DNA of 64,000 nt, from the NCBI GenBank assembly GCA_008501735.1, contig QQUF01000009.1, forward strand, positions 20,862 through 84,861, written 5' to 3'. The translations under genes and the position numbers were made by a program. Below are positions 18,502-25,746 of the stretch, piece after piece (the stretch's first letter is position 1; every line of letters starts with the position of its first letter). The notes below the pieces were generated by a model, which saw nothing but the letters and a program-made list of their open reading frames with translations, did no database searches and had not been told where the DNA came from. Source of the DNA: Calditrichota bacterium. GTDB taxonomy: Bacteria; CLD3.

Positions 18502-19896
18502 ATGTCCAGTACTTTAAAAGTTTTCTCTCCTTTTGATGGAAGTTTGATTAAAGAGTTAGAGCTTCAAGATGCAAATCAAGTTGAAAAAGCAATAGTAACA
18601 GCTAAAAATTTATTCGATGACCGTTCAAAGTGGATTCCAAAATATGAACGAATTGAAATTTTAGAACGTGTTGTAAAAATTATGGAAAGTAGAGTAGAGG
18701 AACTCACTAAAATCGCAGCAGAGGAAGGTGGAAAGCCTTATGTCGATTCTAAGGTTGAAGTGCTAAGAGCAATTAACGGAGTAAAACTTGCAATCGAAAA
18801 CATCGGACAACTTGGTGGAACAGAAATTCCAATGGGACACACAAAGTCTTCTGCAAATCGAATGGCTTTCACAATGTGCGAACCGATTGGAGTTGTTGTT
18901 TCAGTCAGTGCTTTTAATCACCCTTTAAACTTGACAATTCACCAAACGATTCCTGCTTTAGCAGTTGGTTGTCCAGTAATAATCAAACCTGCTTCGACAA
19001 CTCCACTTTCTTGCTTAAATTTTGTTGAAATCCTAAAAGAAGCCGGACTTCCTGAAGGTTGGTGTCAAGCAATTGTTTGTGGAAGAAATGAAGCTGAAAA
19101 GCTTGTTACAGATTCAAGAATTGGTTTCTTCTCCTTCATAGGTTCTGGTGGAGTTGGTTGGAGGTTAAAATCAAAATTAGCAAACGGAGTTCATTCAGCC
19201 TTAGAACACGGAGGAGTTGCTCCTGTAATTGTTGAACCTGACGCAAAAATTGATGAAATGCTTCCACTTTTGGCAAAAGGTGGTTTCTATCACGCTGGGC
19301 AAGTTTGCGTTTCAGTACAAAGAGTTTTTGCCCACGAATCAATTTGTGACGAAGTTGCAAATCGTTTGTCGAAACTTGCGAAAAATCTAAAAGTTGGCGA
19401 CCCTTTAAGTCCTGAAACAGAAGTTGGACCTTTAATTACAAAAGGTGAAGTTGACCGAGTCGAAAAATGGGTAAACGAAGCAAAAGAAAACGGTGGGAGA
19501 ATACTTTGTGGTGGAAACCGAATTTCAGACTTTTGTTTCGAGCCGACAGTAATTTTAAATCCACCGCAAAACGTTGAAATCTCACAGAAAGAAGTTTTTG
19601 GACCTGTTGTTTGTGTTTATTCTTACAAAGACAGAAACGAAGCAATCAAACTTGCAAATTCACTTCCTTACTCATTTCAGGCATCTGTTTTTACGACGAA
19701 CTTGGACACAGCTTTTGACACTTTACAAAAATTAAAAGCGGCAGCAGTAATGGTGAATGATCACACAGCTTTTCGCGTCGATTGGATGCCGTTTGGTGGA
19801 AGAGAGGATTCGGGAATTGGCGTTGGTGGAATTCCTTTTTCAATGGAAGAGATGACAGCGAAAAAATTAATGGTTTTCAAAAGTTCAGTGCTTTAG
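18502..19896 (+). CDS. NAD(P)-dependent aldehyde dehydrogenase
   Basis: 464 residues, slightly shorter than the usual 480-500. The cofactor region has PIGVVVSVSAFNHPLNL and KPASTTPLSCL. The general-base glutamate is in LEHGGVAPVIVEPDA (a variant of the common ELGGKSP). The catalytic cysteine is in HAGQVCVSVQRV (about residue 270), and FGPVVCVYSY and MPFGGREDSGIGVGG are the usual C-terminal motifs. It oxidises an aldehyde to the acid; the second motif and length place it with the succinate-semialdehyde/lactaldehyde-type ALDHs rather than acylating enzymes. It is the second gene of a two-gene operon with the ThDP enzyme and ends before a strong hairpin and a terminator. Confidence 0.88.
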   Translation: MSSTLKVFSPFDGSLIKELELQDANQVEKAIVTAKNLFDDRSKWIPKYERIEILERVVKIMESRVEELTKIAAEEGGKPYVDSKVEVLRAINGVKLAIENIGQLGGTEIPMGHTKSSANRMAFTMCEPIGVVVSVSAFNHPLNLTIHQTIPALAVGCPVIIKPASTTPLSCLNFVEILKEAGLPEGWCQAIVCGRNEAEKLVTDSRIGFFSFIGSGGVGWRLKSKLANGVHSALEHGGVAPVIVEPDAKIDEMLPLLAKGGFYHAGQVCVSVQRVFAHESICDEVANRLSKLAKNLKVGDPLSPETEVGPLITKGEVDRVEKWVNEAKENGGRILCGGNRISDFCFEPTVILNPPQNVEISQKEVFGPVVCVYSYKDRNEAIKLANSLPYSFQASVFTTNLDTAFDTLQKLKAAAVMVNDHTAFRVDWMPFGGREDSGIGVGGIPFSMEEMTAKKLMVFKSSVL

Positions 19897-19931
19897 AAAA
19901 GCAAATTTTTTTAAAAATTTTAAACACTTAC

Positions 19932-19987
19932 AGGAGTGCCGACTTTAGTCGGTTCTTTTGATTTAATCGACTAAAGTCGGCACTCCT
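19932..19987. repeat. Perfect 20-bp inverted repeat, probable dispersed hairpin element
   Basis: Arm 19932-19951 (starting AGGAGTGCCGAC and ending AGTCG) is the exact reverse complement of 19968-19987, with a 16-base loop. It is more GC-rich than its surroundings and has no T-tract. A separate ordinary terminator follows 19 bases later. This is how REP-like or MITE-like dispersed elements look. Confidence 0.6.
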
Positions 19988-20005
19988 ATTTTCATTTTCA
20001 ATTTT

Positions 20006-20047
20006 AAAGACCTAAAAGGTTCTTAAAACTTTTTAGGTCTTTTTTTC
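20006..20047 (+). terminator. Strong intrinsic terminator of the ThDP enzyme/aldehyde dehydrogenase operon
   Basis: AAAGACCTAAAA (20006-20017) pairs with TTTTAGGTCTTT (20031-20042); the stem extends inwards by GGTT/AACT pairs. Six more Ts follow. The core word resembles hairpins at 34652 and 60341. Confidence 0.75.
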
Positions 20048-20119
20048 TTAAAACTCTTTGGTCGCACAAAATAATTTGCTTAACATTCCTAAATTATTTT
20101 GAAAATTTTGAGGACTTTA

Positions 20120-20539
20120 ATGAAATACTTAAAAGAAAATGACCGCTACGTTTTGATTCTTCACAAAGACGACAAAATTAACGAATCAATCAAAAAGCTT
20201 GCTGTTGCGGAAAAAATCGAAAATGCTTCTTACACAGGAATTGGTGGAGCAGATATTCTCACACTCGGTTATTTAGATTTGAAAACAAAACTTTATGTTG
20301 AAAAAGAATTTTCAGCTTACTACGAGATTTTGAATTTAACAGGAAACATTTCTACTCTTGATGGCGAATCTTTTTGCCACACTCACATTACACTTTCTGA
20401 TACAGAATTTAATTGTTTTGGCGGACATTTGGTTGAAGGGCAAATCGCTGTTACAGCAGAAATCTTTATTTACGTTAGTGAAACAAAATTGGAGCGAAAG
20501 CCAGACCCCGATTTTGGTTTTAATTTCATCACACTTTAA
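20120..20539 (+). CDS. PPC/DUF296 domain protein
   Basis: 139 residues from the ATG at 20120, which has GAGG nine bases upstream; a TTG 21 bases earlier in the same frame is less likely. The product is a single plant-and-prokaryote-conserved (PPC, DUF296) domain: YVLILHKDDKINESIKKLA, the glycine turn TGIGGADILTLGYLD, then EILNLTGNISTLDGE, the conserved CHTHITLSD, and GGHLVEGQIAVTAEIFI. In bacteria the domain forms trimers, and metal or ligand binding by the conserved histidines has been proposed; function is otherwise unclear. Eukaryotic versions carry AT-hooks, which are absent here. It starts a run of six closely packed genes. Confidence 0.85.
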   Translation: MKYLKENDRYVLILHKDDKINESIKKLAVAEKIENASYTGIGGADILTLGYLDLKTKLYVEKEFSAYYEILNLTGNISTLDGESFCHTHITLSDTEFNCFGGHLVEGQIAVTAEIFIYVSETKLERKPDPDFGFNFITL

Positions 20540-20568
20540 TTCCCCAAAAAAATATTTTAGGACAAAAA

Positions 20569-21825
20569 ATGGATTTAATTTTAAGAAATATCAGCCAATT
20601 AATTTTGCCACAAAAGAAAATGTGGAAAATCAAACGACCCAAAAATGCGAGTCTTTTTATAAAAAATGGAAAAGTTGTTGCAGCAGGCTCAAATGAATCT
20701 TCTTACTTACAACTCAAAAAGAATCTTAAAGATGACTGGAACAATTTTCTATCAAGCACAGAAGTTTTAGATTGTTCAGGGAAAATCGTAACTCCAGGGC
20801 TTGTTGATCCTCATACTCACAGTGTTTTTGGAGCAACTCGTCAGAATGAATTTAAAATGCGAAGTGAAGGAAAATCTTACTTGGAAATTGCAGAATCTGG
20901 TGGTGGAATTCGTTACTCAGTTCGTCAACTTCGCAAACTTTCAGAAAGAAAATTAGTCGAAGCAACAATTCCATTTTTAGACAGGTTTTTTGAACTTGGA
21001 ACAACAACAGTAGAAGTCAAAAGTGGTTATGGGCTTAGTCTAAAAGATGAATTAAAAATGTTAAAAGTAGTGCGTAGATTGAACGCTGTCCACAAAATTA
21101 CCTTGATTCCAACTTTTCTTGGAGCCCACGAAGTTCCTGATGAATACAGAGACAACCGCGAAAAATACATTGACATAATTACTCAGGAAATGATTCCCGA
21201 AGTTGCAGAAAGTCGTTTAGCAGAATTCTGTGATATTTTCACTGAGACAGGAGTTTTCACAATTGCCGAATCTGAAAAAATTCTCGGAGTAGCGAAAGAT
21301 TTTGGACTAAAAATTAAAATGCACGTCGAAGAATTTACTGATATTGGAGGAGCAGAACTTGCAGGAAAACTCGGAGCAGTTTCAGCCGACCATTTGGAAT
21401 GCGTTTCTGATGCTGGAATTAAATCGATGAAAAACGGTGGAACAGTTCCTGTTTTGCTTCCGGGAACAGCACTTTTTCTTGGACTTAAGAATTATCCACC
21501 TGCAAGAAAAATGATTGAAGCGGAATTACCTGTTGCACTCGGAACAGATTTTAATCCTGGTTCTTCATTCACACAAAGTTTGCCGTTGATGATGACAATT
21601 GCTTGTACACAAATGAAAATGACACCTGATGAAGCATTTTACGCTGTTACTGTCAATTCTGCAAAAGCAGTTGCTCGTGAAGGGCTTGGAACTTTGGACA
21701 TTGGCTCTGTTGCAGATTTTGTTGTTTGGGACGCAAAAGATTTAGAAACTTTGCCTTACTACTTCGGTGGCAATTTAGTGGAAAGAACTTATAAGAACGG
21801 CGAATTAGTTTACTCAAAAAAATAA
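20569..21825 (+). CDS. hutI: Imidazolonepropionase
   Basis: 418 residues, a normal length. It belongs to the amidohydrolase superfamily: the first metal motif is in GLVDPHTHSVFG (HxH, near residues 81-83), the family arginine/tyrosine substrate motif in GGGIRYSVRQ, KSGYGLSL, the second metal histidine in KMHVEEFTD, the histidine in ADHLECVS, and the catalytic/metal aspartate in GTDFNPGSSF. It hydrolyses 4-imidazolone-5-propanoate to N-formimino-glutamate in histidine breakdown. No hutH, hutU or formimidoyl-glutamate gene is in the window, so the rest of the pathway must lie elsewhere. The gene sits in an operon with unrelated small proteins, 29 bases after the PPC gene. Confidence 0.93.
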   Translation: MDLILRNISQLILPQKKMWKIKRPKNASLFIKNGKVVAAGSNESSYLQLKKNLKDDWNNFLSSTEVLDCSGKIVTPGLVDPHTHSVFGATRQNEFKMRSEGKSYLEIAESGGGIRYSVRQLRKLSERKLVEATIPFLDRFFELGTTTVEVKSGYGLSLKDELKMLKVVRRLNAVHKITLIPTFLGAHEVPDEYRDNREKYIDIITQEMIPEVAESRLAEFCDIFTETGVFTIAESEKILGVAKDFGLKIKMHVEEFTDIGGAELAGKLGAVSADHLECVSDAGIKSMKNGGTVPVLLPGTALFLGLKNYPPARKMIEAELPVALGTDFNPGSSFTQSLPLMMTIACTQMKMTPDEAFYAVTVNSAKAVAREGLGTLDIGSVADFVVWDAKDLETLPYYFGGNLVERTYKNGELVYSKK

Positions 21826-21837
21826 GAAGGAAATAAA

Positions 21838-22224
21838 ATGACTTACCATTTTTCAAAAAAAATAGATGTTACTTTTGAGGAAGCACTTACAAAAGTTGAA
21901 GATGCTCTCAAAATCGAAGGTTTTGGAATTCTGACCCAAATTGACGTAAAAGCAACTTTCAAAAACAAATTAGACGTTGATTTTAGGAAATATAAAATCC
22001 TTGGAGCTTGTAACCCGAACTTTGCAATTCAAGCAATTTCTGCCGAAGCCAAAGTCGGAACACTGATGCCTTGCAACGTTATTGTGCAGGAAACGGAAGA
22101 CGGGAAAGTCGAGGTATCAGCGATTAACCCAAGAGTTACTGTCGGAGCAATTGGAAATAAGAATTTAGATTCTCTTGTTGACGATGTTACTAACATTATG
22201 AAAAAAGTTGTTAGTAACTTGTGA
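21838..22224 (+). CDS. DUF302 domain protein
   Basis: 128 residues. The sequence is a single DUF302 domain: FEEALTKVEDALKIEGFGIL near the start, DVKATFKNKLDVDFRKY, then LGACNPNFA with its conserved cysteine, GTLMPCNVIVQE with a second conserved cysteine, and a C-terminal helix. DUF302 proteins are small alpha/beta proteins of unknown function, often beside sulfur- or metal-related genes. It has an AAGGAAAT ribosome site and overlaps the next gene by four bases (stop TGA inside GTGA), so the two are translationally coupled. Confidence 0.85.
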   Translation: MTYHFSKKIDVTFEEALTKVEDALKIEGFGILTQIDVKATFKNKLDVDFRKYKILGACNPNFAIQAISAEAKVGTLMPCNVIVQETEDGKVEVSAINPRVTVGAIGNKNLDSLVDDVTNIMKKVVSNL

Positions 22225-22460
22225 GAAATATTGGACATAAATCTCTTTCTCTTCTGCACAAAGTTGGAATTTATAACCTTGAAGATTTGAGAAGAGTTGG
22301 AGGTTTGGAGACTTACCTCAAACTCAAGAAAATTGATTCAAGTGTTACAAAAAATATGCTTTGGGCTTTGCTTGGTGCAGAACTAAATATGGATTGGCGA
22401 GAACTTCCGATTGAGTTAAAAAATGATTTACTAATGAAGTTAGAAAATGAAAATATCTAA
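22221..22460 (+). CDS. TfoX C-terminal domain protein
   Basis: 79 residues with a GTG start that overlaps the DUF302 stop. The product corresponds to the TfoX/Sxy C-terminal domain alone: NIGHKSLSLLHKVGIYNLEDLRRVGG is the helix-hairpin-helix-like core, followed by NMLWALLGAELNMDWRELP. The N-terminal TfoX domain, found in competence regulators such as Sxy, is missing, so a competence role should not be assumed. Stand-alone C-terminal domains are common and of unknown function. The last 14 bases overlap the next gene. Confidence 0.8.
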   Translation: MRNIGHKSLSLLHKVGIYNLEDLRRVGGLETYLKLKKIDSSVTKNMLWALLGAELNMDWRELPIELKNDLLMKLENENI

Positions 22461-23547
22461 TTCCAAACTCCTCTTAATTTCAATTCTAATTTCAGTTTTC
22501 CTCCTTGAAGTTGCTTCTTTGGTAGTTTATAAATTCTTACCTGAGCATTTCAACAATGGAAAACGAATTGTAGCAATTTACTTAGGAAATGAGCCTGAAA
22601 TTCAAAGTAAAATCGAACCTCATCCTTACTTGCTTTACCAAACAACAAAGAATTTTAGTGGAAAGGGCTTCTTACAACACAATTCTTTGCGTTATCGGAA
22701 TGAGGAGTTTGAAATTGAAAGAGATTCTTCTGTAACGAGAATTCTTGCTCTTGGTGGTTCAACAACTTATATGTTTCCTTACGTTCCAAATCCCAACAAT
22801 ACTTGGGTTGGGCAACTTGAAAATCATTTGAATAAACAAGGAAAAGGAAAGTTTCAAGTCATAAATGCAGGTTTGTCTTACGCAACAACAGCTGAACTTT
22901 TAGCCTCTTACGCTTTTAGACATCAATTTTTAAAGCCTGACATTTTGATAATTCACACAGGTGGGAATGACATTACTCCACTTTTTTACGAAAATTACGA
23001 TTCGGAATACACGCATTTTCGTGCTTCAGGAAATGGTCTAAAACCTCGAAAATTTGAAAAATACATTTTAAAAATTAGTGCAACTCTTAGGCTTTTTTAC
23101 ACAATTTGGCTAAATACTCAAGAAACAGTTTACCAATCTCAACCTTACACTTTGGATTTGATTGACAGAGAAAAAGCTCTTGAAAGGGTCAGGCAAAATG
23201 AAAGTTTGGGCTTCCGACGAAATTTAGAAACTCTTGTAAAAATGGCAAAAAATGATGGTGTAAAAGTTTTACTTTTTGGCTTTTTACAAGCGAGAGAAGG
23301 GAACCTTTCAACAAACAAACCTGTTCTCAAAGGATTAGAAAAAGCCTATTCGATTGGATTACAAAAGCACTACAAAATTATGGAAGAGATTTCGCAAAAA
23401 TATGAAGTCCCGTTTATAATTCCCAAACAAGAATTGTTTGAAGATTCTTGGTTTTTGGATAATTGTCATTTGAATGAAGAAGGTGAAAAGGTTAAGGCAA
23501 AAATTTTGTTTGATTTTTTTACAGAAAGGAATTTTATGAATGAGTAA
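22447..23547 (+). CDS. Membrane-anchored SGNH/GDSL-type hydrolase
   Basis: 366 residues. An N-terminal membrane anchor (LLLISILISVFLLEVASLVVY) precedes an SGNH-hydrolase fold. Block I is LALGGSTTY (GGS instead of GDS, common in this subgroup), block II is VINAGLSYATTAEL, block III is HTGGNDITPLF, and block V is WFLDNCHLNEEGE with the catalytic Asp/His pair. It probably acts in the periplasm on ester bonds such as acetyl groups of polysaccharides, but the substrate is not readable. The ATG lies inside the end of the TfoX-C gene, and the stop overlaps the VOC gene by eight bases. Confidence 0.82.
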   Translation: MKISNSKLLLISILISVFLLEVASLVVYKFLPEHFNNGKRIVAIYLGNEPEIQSKIEPHPYLLYQTTKNFSGKGFLQHNSLRYRNEEFEIERDSSVTRILALGGSTTYMFPYVPNPNNTWVGQLENHLNKQGKGKFQVINAGLSYATTAELLASYAFRHQFLKPDILIIHTGGNDITPLFYENYDSEYTHFRASGNGLKPRKFEKYILKISATLRLFYTIWLNTQETVYQSQPYTLDLIDREKALERVRQNESLGFRRNLETLVKMAKNDGVKVLLFGFLQAREGNLSTNKPVLKGLEKAYSIGLQKHYKIMEEISQKYEVPFIIPKQELFEDSWFLDNCHLNEEGEKVKAKILFDFFTERNFMNE

Positions 23548-23884
23548 TTGGTATTCAAGACCTGTGTTTTTTGTTAGAAATGTAGAACTTGCAATTGAGT
23601 TTTACACTCAGAAACTTGATTTCACTTTAGCTTGGAATCACTCTGAAAATGGCAAAATTTTAGTCGCTCAAGTGAGCAGATTCGACTTGGAAATTATTCT
23701 GACTTTGGACGAAGAAAAGTGTGGAAAAGGACGGATTTTCATTTCACTCGAAGAAGAGGAAACAGAATTTTTAAAAACTGAAATTGAAGCAAAATCAATT
23801 GATTCAGAAGAAATAACTTGGGGAATGCCAGTAATAAAAATTTTGGATGTTGATGGGAATGAGTTATTTTTTACAACGGTTTAA
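23540..23884 (+). CDS. VOC-superfamily protein (glyoxalase/bleomycin resistance-like)
   Basis: 114 residues, one vicinal-oxygen-chelate unit. YSRPVFFVRNVELAIEFYTQKLDF is the typical first beta-alpha-beta part with a helix following FVRN, and IKILDVDGNELFFTT is the typical C-terminal strand with the metal-ligand glutamate. The first histidine ligand of glyoxalase I is replaced (RPVFFV), so activity cannot be assigned. The start codon lies inside the SGNH hydrolase gene (eight-base overlap), which argues for translational coupling. It is the last gene of the six-gene run. Confidence 0.8.
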   Translation: MSNWYSRPVFFVRNVELAIEFYTQKLDFTLAWNHSENGKILVAQVSRFDLEIILTLDEEKCGKGRIFISLEEEETEFLKTEIEAKSIDSEEITWGMPVIKILDVDGNELFFTTV

Positions 23885-23936
23885 GTTTGTTTCTTATAGA
23901 AAAAAGTAAATTACGTAAAAATTTAAGGAGATAAAA

Positions 23937-24614
23937 TTGTCTAAATTTATAAGTTTAGTTTTAATGCTTGTTTTTATGGGTTTTGGTTGTCGTAGTTCAA
24001 TTTCCGAACCAAACCTTCCAAAGGATCTAAAATATACAATAGTTGAAGATGCCAAAATGATTGGGAGAATTAAAAGGTCTATTGTAGTTTTGTTAAATAA
24101 AAAAGTAGATGTAAAGGTTTTATCTAAATTAGCTCGTAAACTTAGAAATAGCGACCCAGTTGACTATGATAAAACTTTTATTAGATATTTAATAGATAAA
24201 GAAGATTCTTTGGGGTATTGGGCAAGTTCACATTTTACACCGTATTTAAATGTGAAAATTTTAAGACCTTTCATTGAAGGGTCTGAGAAAAAACTCATTG
24301 AATCCAAATTTAAATCAAATGGCGAAATAATTGGTACTTGGAGAAGTAACCAATTCGAACTTGATTTTACAGAGAGTAGTACTAGATTCCTATTTGTAGA
24401 AGGGAGGTATTTTTCTGAGAGTTTGTTACTTTCAGATAGTAGCGAAACAACAATTTTGTTTGAAATGGAGAAGATTGAATGTGGTAATGAAAGGATATGT
24501 TTTAAGGCGAGATACGGAAGTTCCCCTTTTCATCATAATGCAATTAATAGTGAAGGTGAGTTAGAACATTGGTATCAAGGTAAGATTACTTCCATAGATA
24601 AAAGTATCAAATAA
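23937..24614 (+). CDS. Hypothetical lipoprotein
   Basis: 225 residues. The TTG start is supported by a perfect AAGGAGAT ribosome site eight bases upstream. A lipoprotein signal is evident: FISLVLMLVFMGFGCRSS with the lipobox cysteine at about residue 18. The mature part is basic at first (IGRIKRSIVVLLNKKVDVKVL, KLARKLRN) and then mixed beta-rich, with an IIGTWRSNQFELDFTES segment. No family is recognised. It stands alone after the six-gene run, 52 bases from the VOC gene, and is convergent with the oxidoreductase genes. Confidence 0.7.
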   Translation: MSKFISLVLMLVFMGFGCRSSISEPNLPKDLKYTIVEDAKMIGRIKRSIVVLLNKKVDVKVLSKLARKLRNSDPVDYDKTFIRYLIDKEDSLGYWASSHFTPYLNVKILRPFIEGSEKKLIESKFKSNGEIIGTWRSNQFELDFTESSTRFLFVEGRYFSESLLLSDSSETTILFEMEKIECGNERICFKARYGSSPFHHNAINSEGELEHWYQGKITSIDKSIK

Positions 24615-24647
24615 AATTAATTCTATTTGAGGAGTCAATTTTAAGAC

Positions 24648-24678
24648 AAAAAAGGCGATAACAAATGTCATCGCCTTT
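24648..24678 (-). terminator. Intrinsic terminator of the oxidoreductase operon
   Basis: AAAGGCGAT (24651-24659) pairs with ATCGCCTTT (24670-24678). On the minus strand the hairpin is followed by a run of Ts, so it terminates the minus-strand operon whose last stop codon is at 24698. It may also slow plus-strand transcripts. Confidence 0.7.
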
Positions 24679-24697
24679 AAAAATAGAAAATTATTTT

Positions 24698-25723
24698 TTA
24701 ATCTTCAACTATCCAAGTATCACCTTGATTGAGAAGTGCTTCCAAATCGCCTTCGCCTTTTTGTTCTTTAGCGTAATCAATTTGTTTAACTAACTCGTCT
24801 TCGTAACAAGGTTTTTCGATTGAACGTAAAACCCCGATTGGTGTTGGAAAGTCAGGTTTCTGAGAAAGTGAACTCAAAATATGAGCCAAGGTTACATCTT
24901 CAGCATATTGGTCGTGAACCAATAAATCTTCAATTGAATGCTTACCATCTTCAAGAGAAACAACGACAGGTTTCAAACCGTCAAGTTTAATTCCTTTATT
25001 ATCGTCTTTTCCAAAAACCATTGGTTTATCGTGTTCGAGGTAAAGGCAATTTTCAAGTTTCGATACTTTATCTGTATATTGGAGAAAAGCACCGTCATTG
25101 AAAATGTTACAGTTTTGGTAAACTTCTACAAAAGAAGTTCCTTTATGCTTTGCAGCAACTTCCATCAATTCACCAAGATGTTTTGTATCTCTGTCAATTC
25201 CTCTTGCCACAAAAGTAGCTTTTGCACTAAGTGCAACATCTGAAGGATTGAAAGGTTCTTCAATCGAACCGAAAGGAGTTGATTTTGTAATTTTACCTTT
25301 TTCAGAAGTCGGAGAATATTGTCCTTTTGTCAAACCATAAATTCTGTTGTTAAACAAAATTACGTTAATGTTTGGGTTTCTTCTAAGTAAGTGGATAAAG
25401 TGATTTCCACCAATACTTAACGAATCTCCGTCTCCTGTTGCAAGCCAAACGTCAAGTTTAGGATTTGTTGCTTTGATTGCTGTTGCAAAAGCTGGTGCTC
25501 TTCCGTGAATTGTATGAAAACCATAAGTATTCATATAATAAGGAAAACGACTTGAGCAACCGATTCCTGACACAAAAACAGTTCCTTCTTGAGTGTTTCC
25601 GAGAACAGGCATAATCTTTTGTACTGATGCTAAAATTGCGTAATCTCCGCAACCTGGACACCATCTTACGTCCTGATCAGATACAAAATCTTTTTTCTTT
25701 AATTGTTGAGTTTCTGTTGACAT
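24698..25723 (-). CDS. korB: 2-oxoacid:ferredoxin oxidoreductase subunit beta
   Basis: 341 residues. The beta subunit carries the ThDP site: DVRWCPGCGDYAIL with the CxxC pair near residues 22-25, GIGCSSRFPYYMNTYG, HTIHGRAPAFATAIKATNP, and the magnesium/ThDP motif GDGDSLSIGGNHFIHLLRRN followed by NNRIYGLTKGQ. It catalyses CoA-dependent oxidative decarboxylation of a 2-oxoacid (most likely 2-oxoglutarate) with ferredoxin, or the reverse carboxylation. No separate delta or ferredoxin gene is adjacent. It lies 23 bases downstream of the alpha subunit gene and both share one terminator. Confidence 0.92.
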   Translation of the reverse strand: MSTETQQLKKKDFVSDQDVRWCPGCGDYAILASVQKIMPVLGNTQEGTVFVSGIGCSSRFPYYMNTYGFHTIHGRAPAFATAIKATNPKLDVWLATGDGDSLSIGGNHFIHLLRRNPNINVILFNNRIYGLTKGQYSPTSEKGKITKSTPFGSIEEPFNPSDVALSAKATFVARGIDRDTKHLGELMEVAAKHKGTSFVEVYQNCNIFNDGAFLQYTDKVSKLENCLYLEHDKPMVFGKDDNKGIKLDGLKPVVVSLEDGKHSIEDLLVHDQYAEDVTLAHILSSLSQKPDFPTPIGVLRSIEKPCYEDELVKQIDYAKEQKGEGDLEALLNQGDTWIVED

Positions 25724-25746
25724 ATTTTTCTTTCAGAGTTTTTAAA

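Noticed and set aside
22221..22460. TfoX-type competence regulator together with dprA
   Set aside because: Only the C-terminal TfoX domain is present; stand-alone copies have no proven competence role and dprA lies far away.
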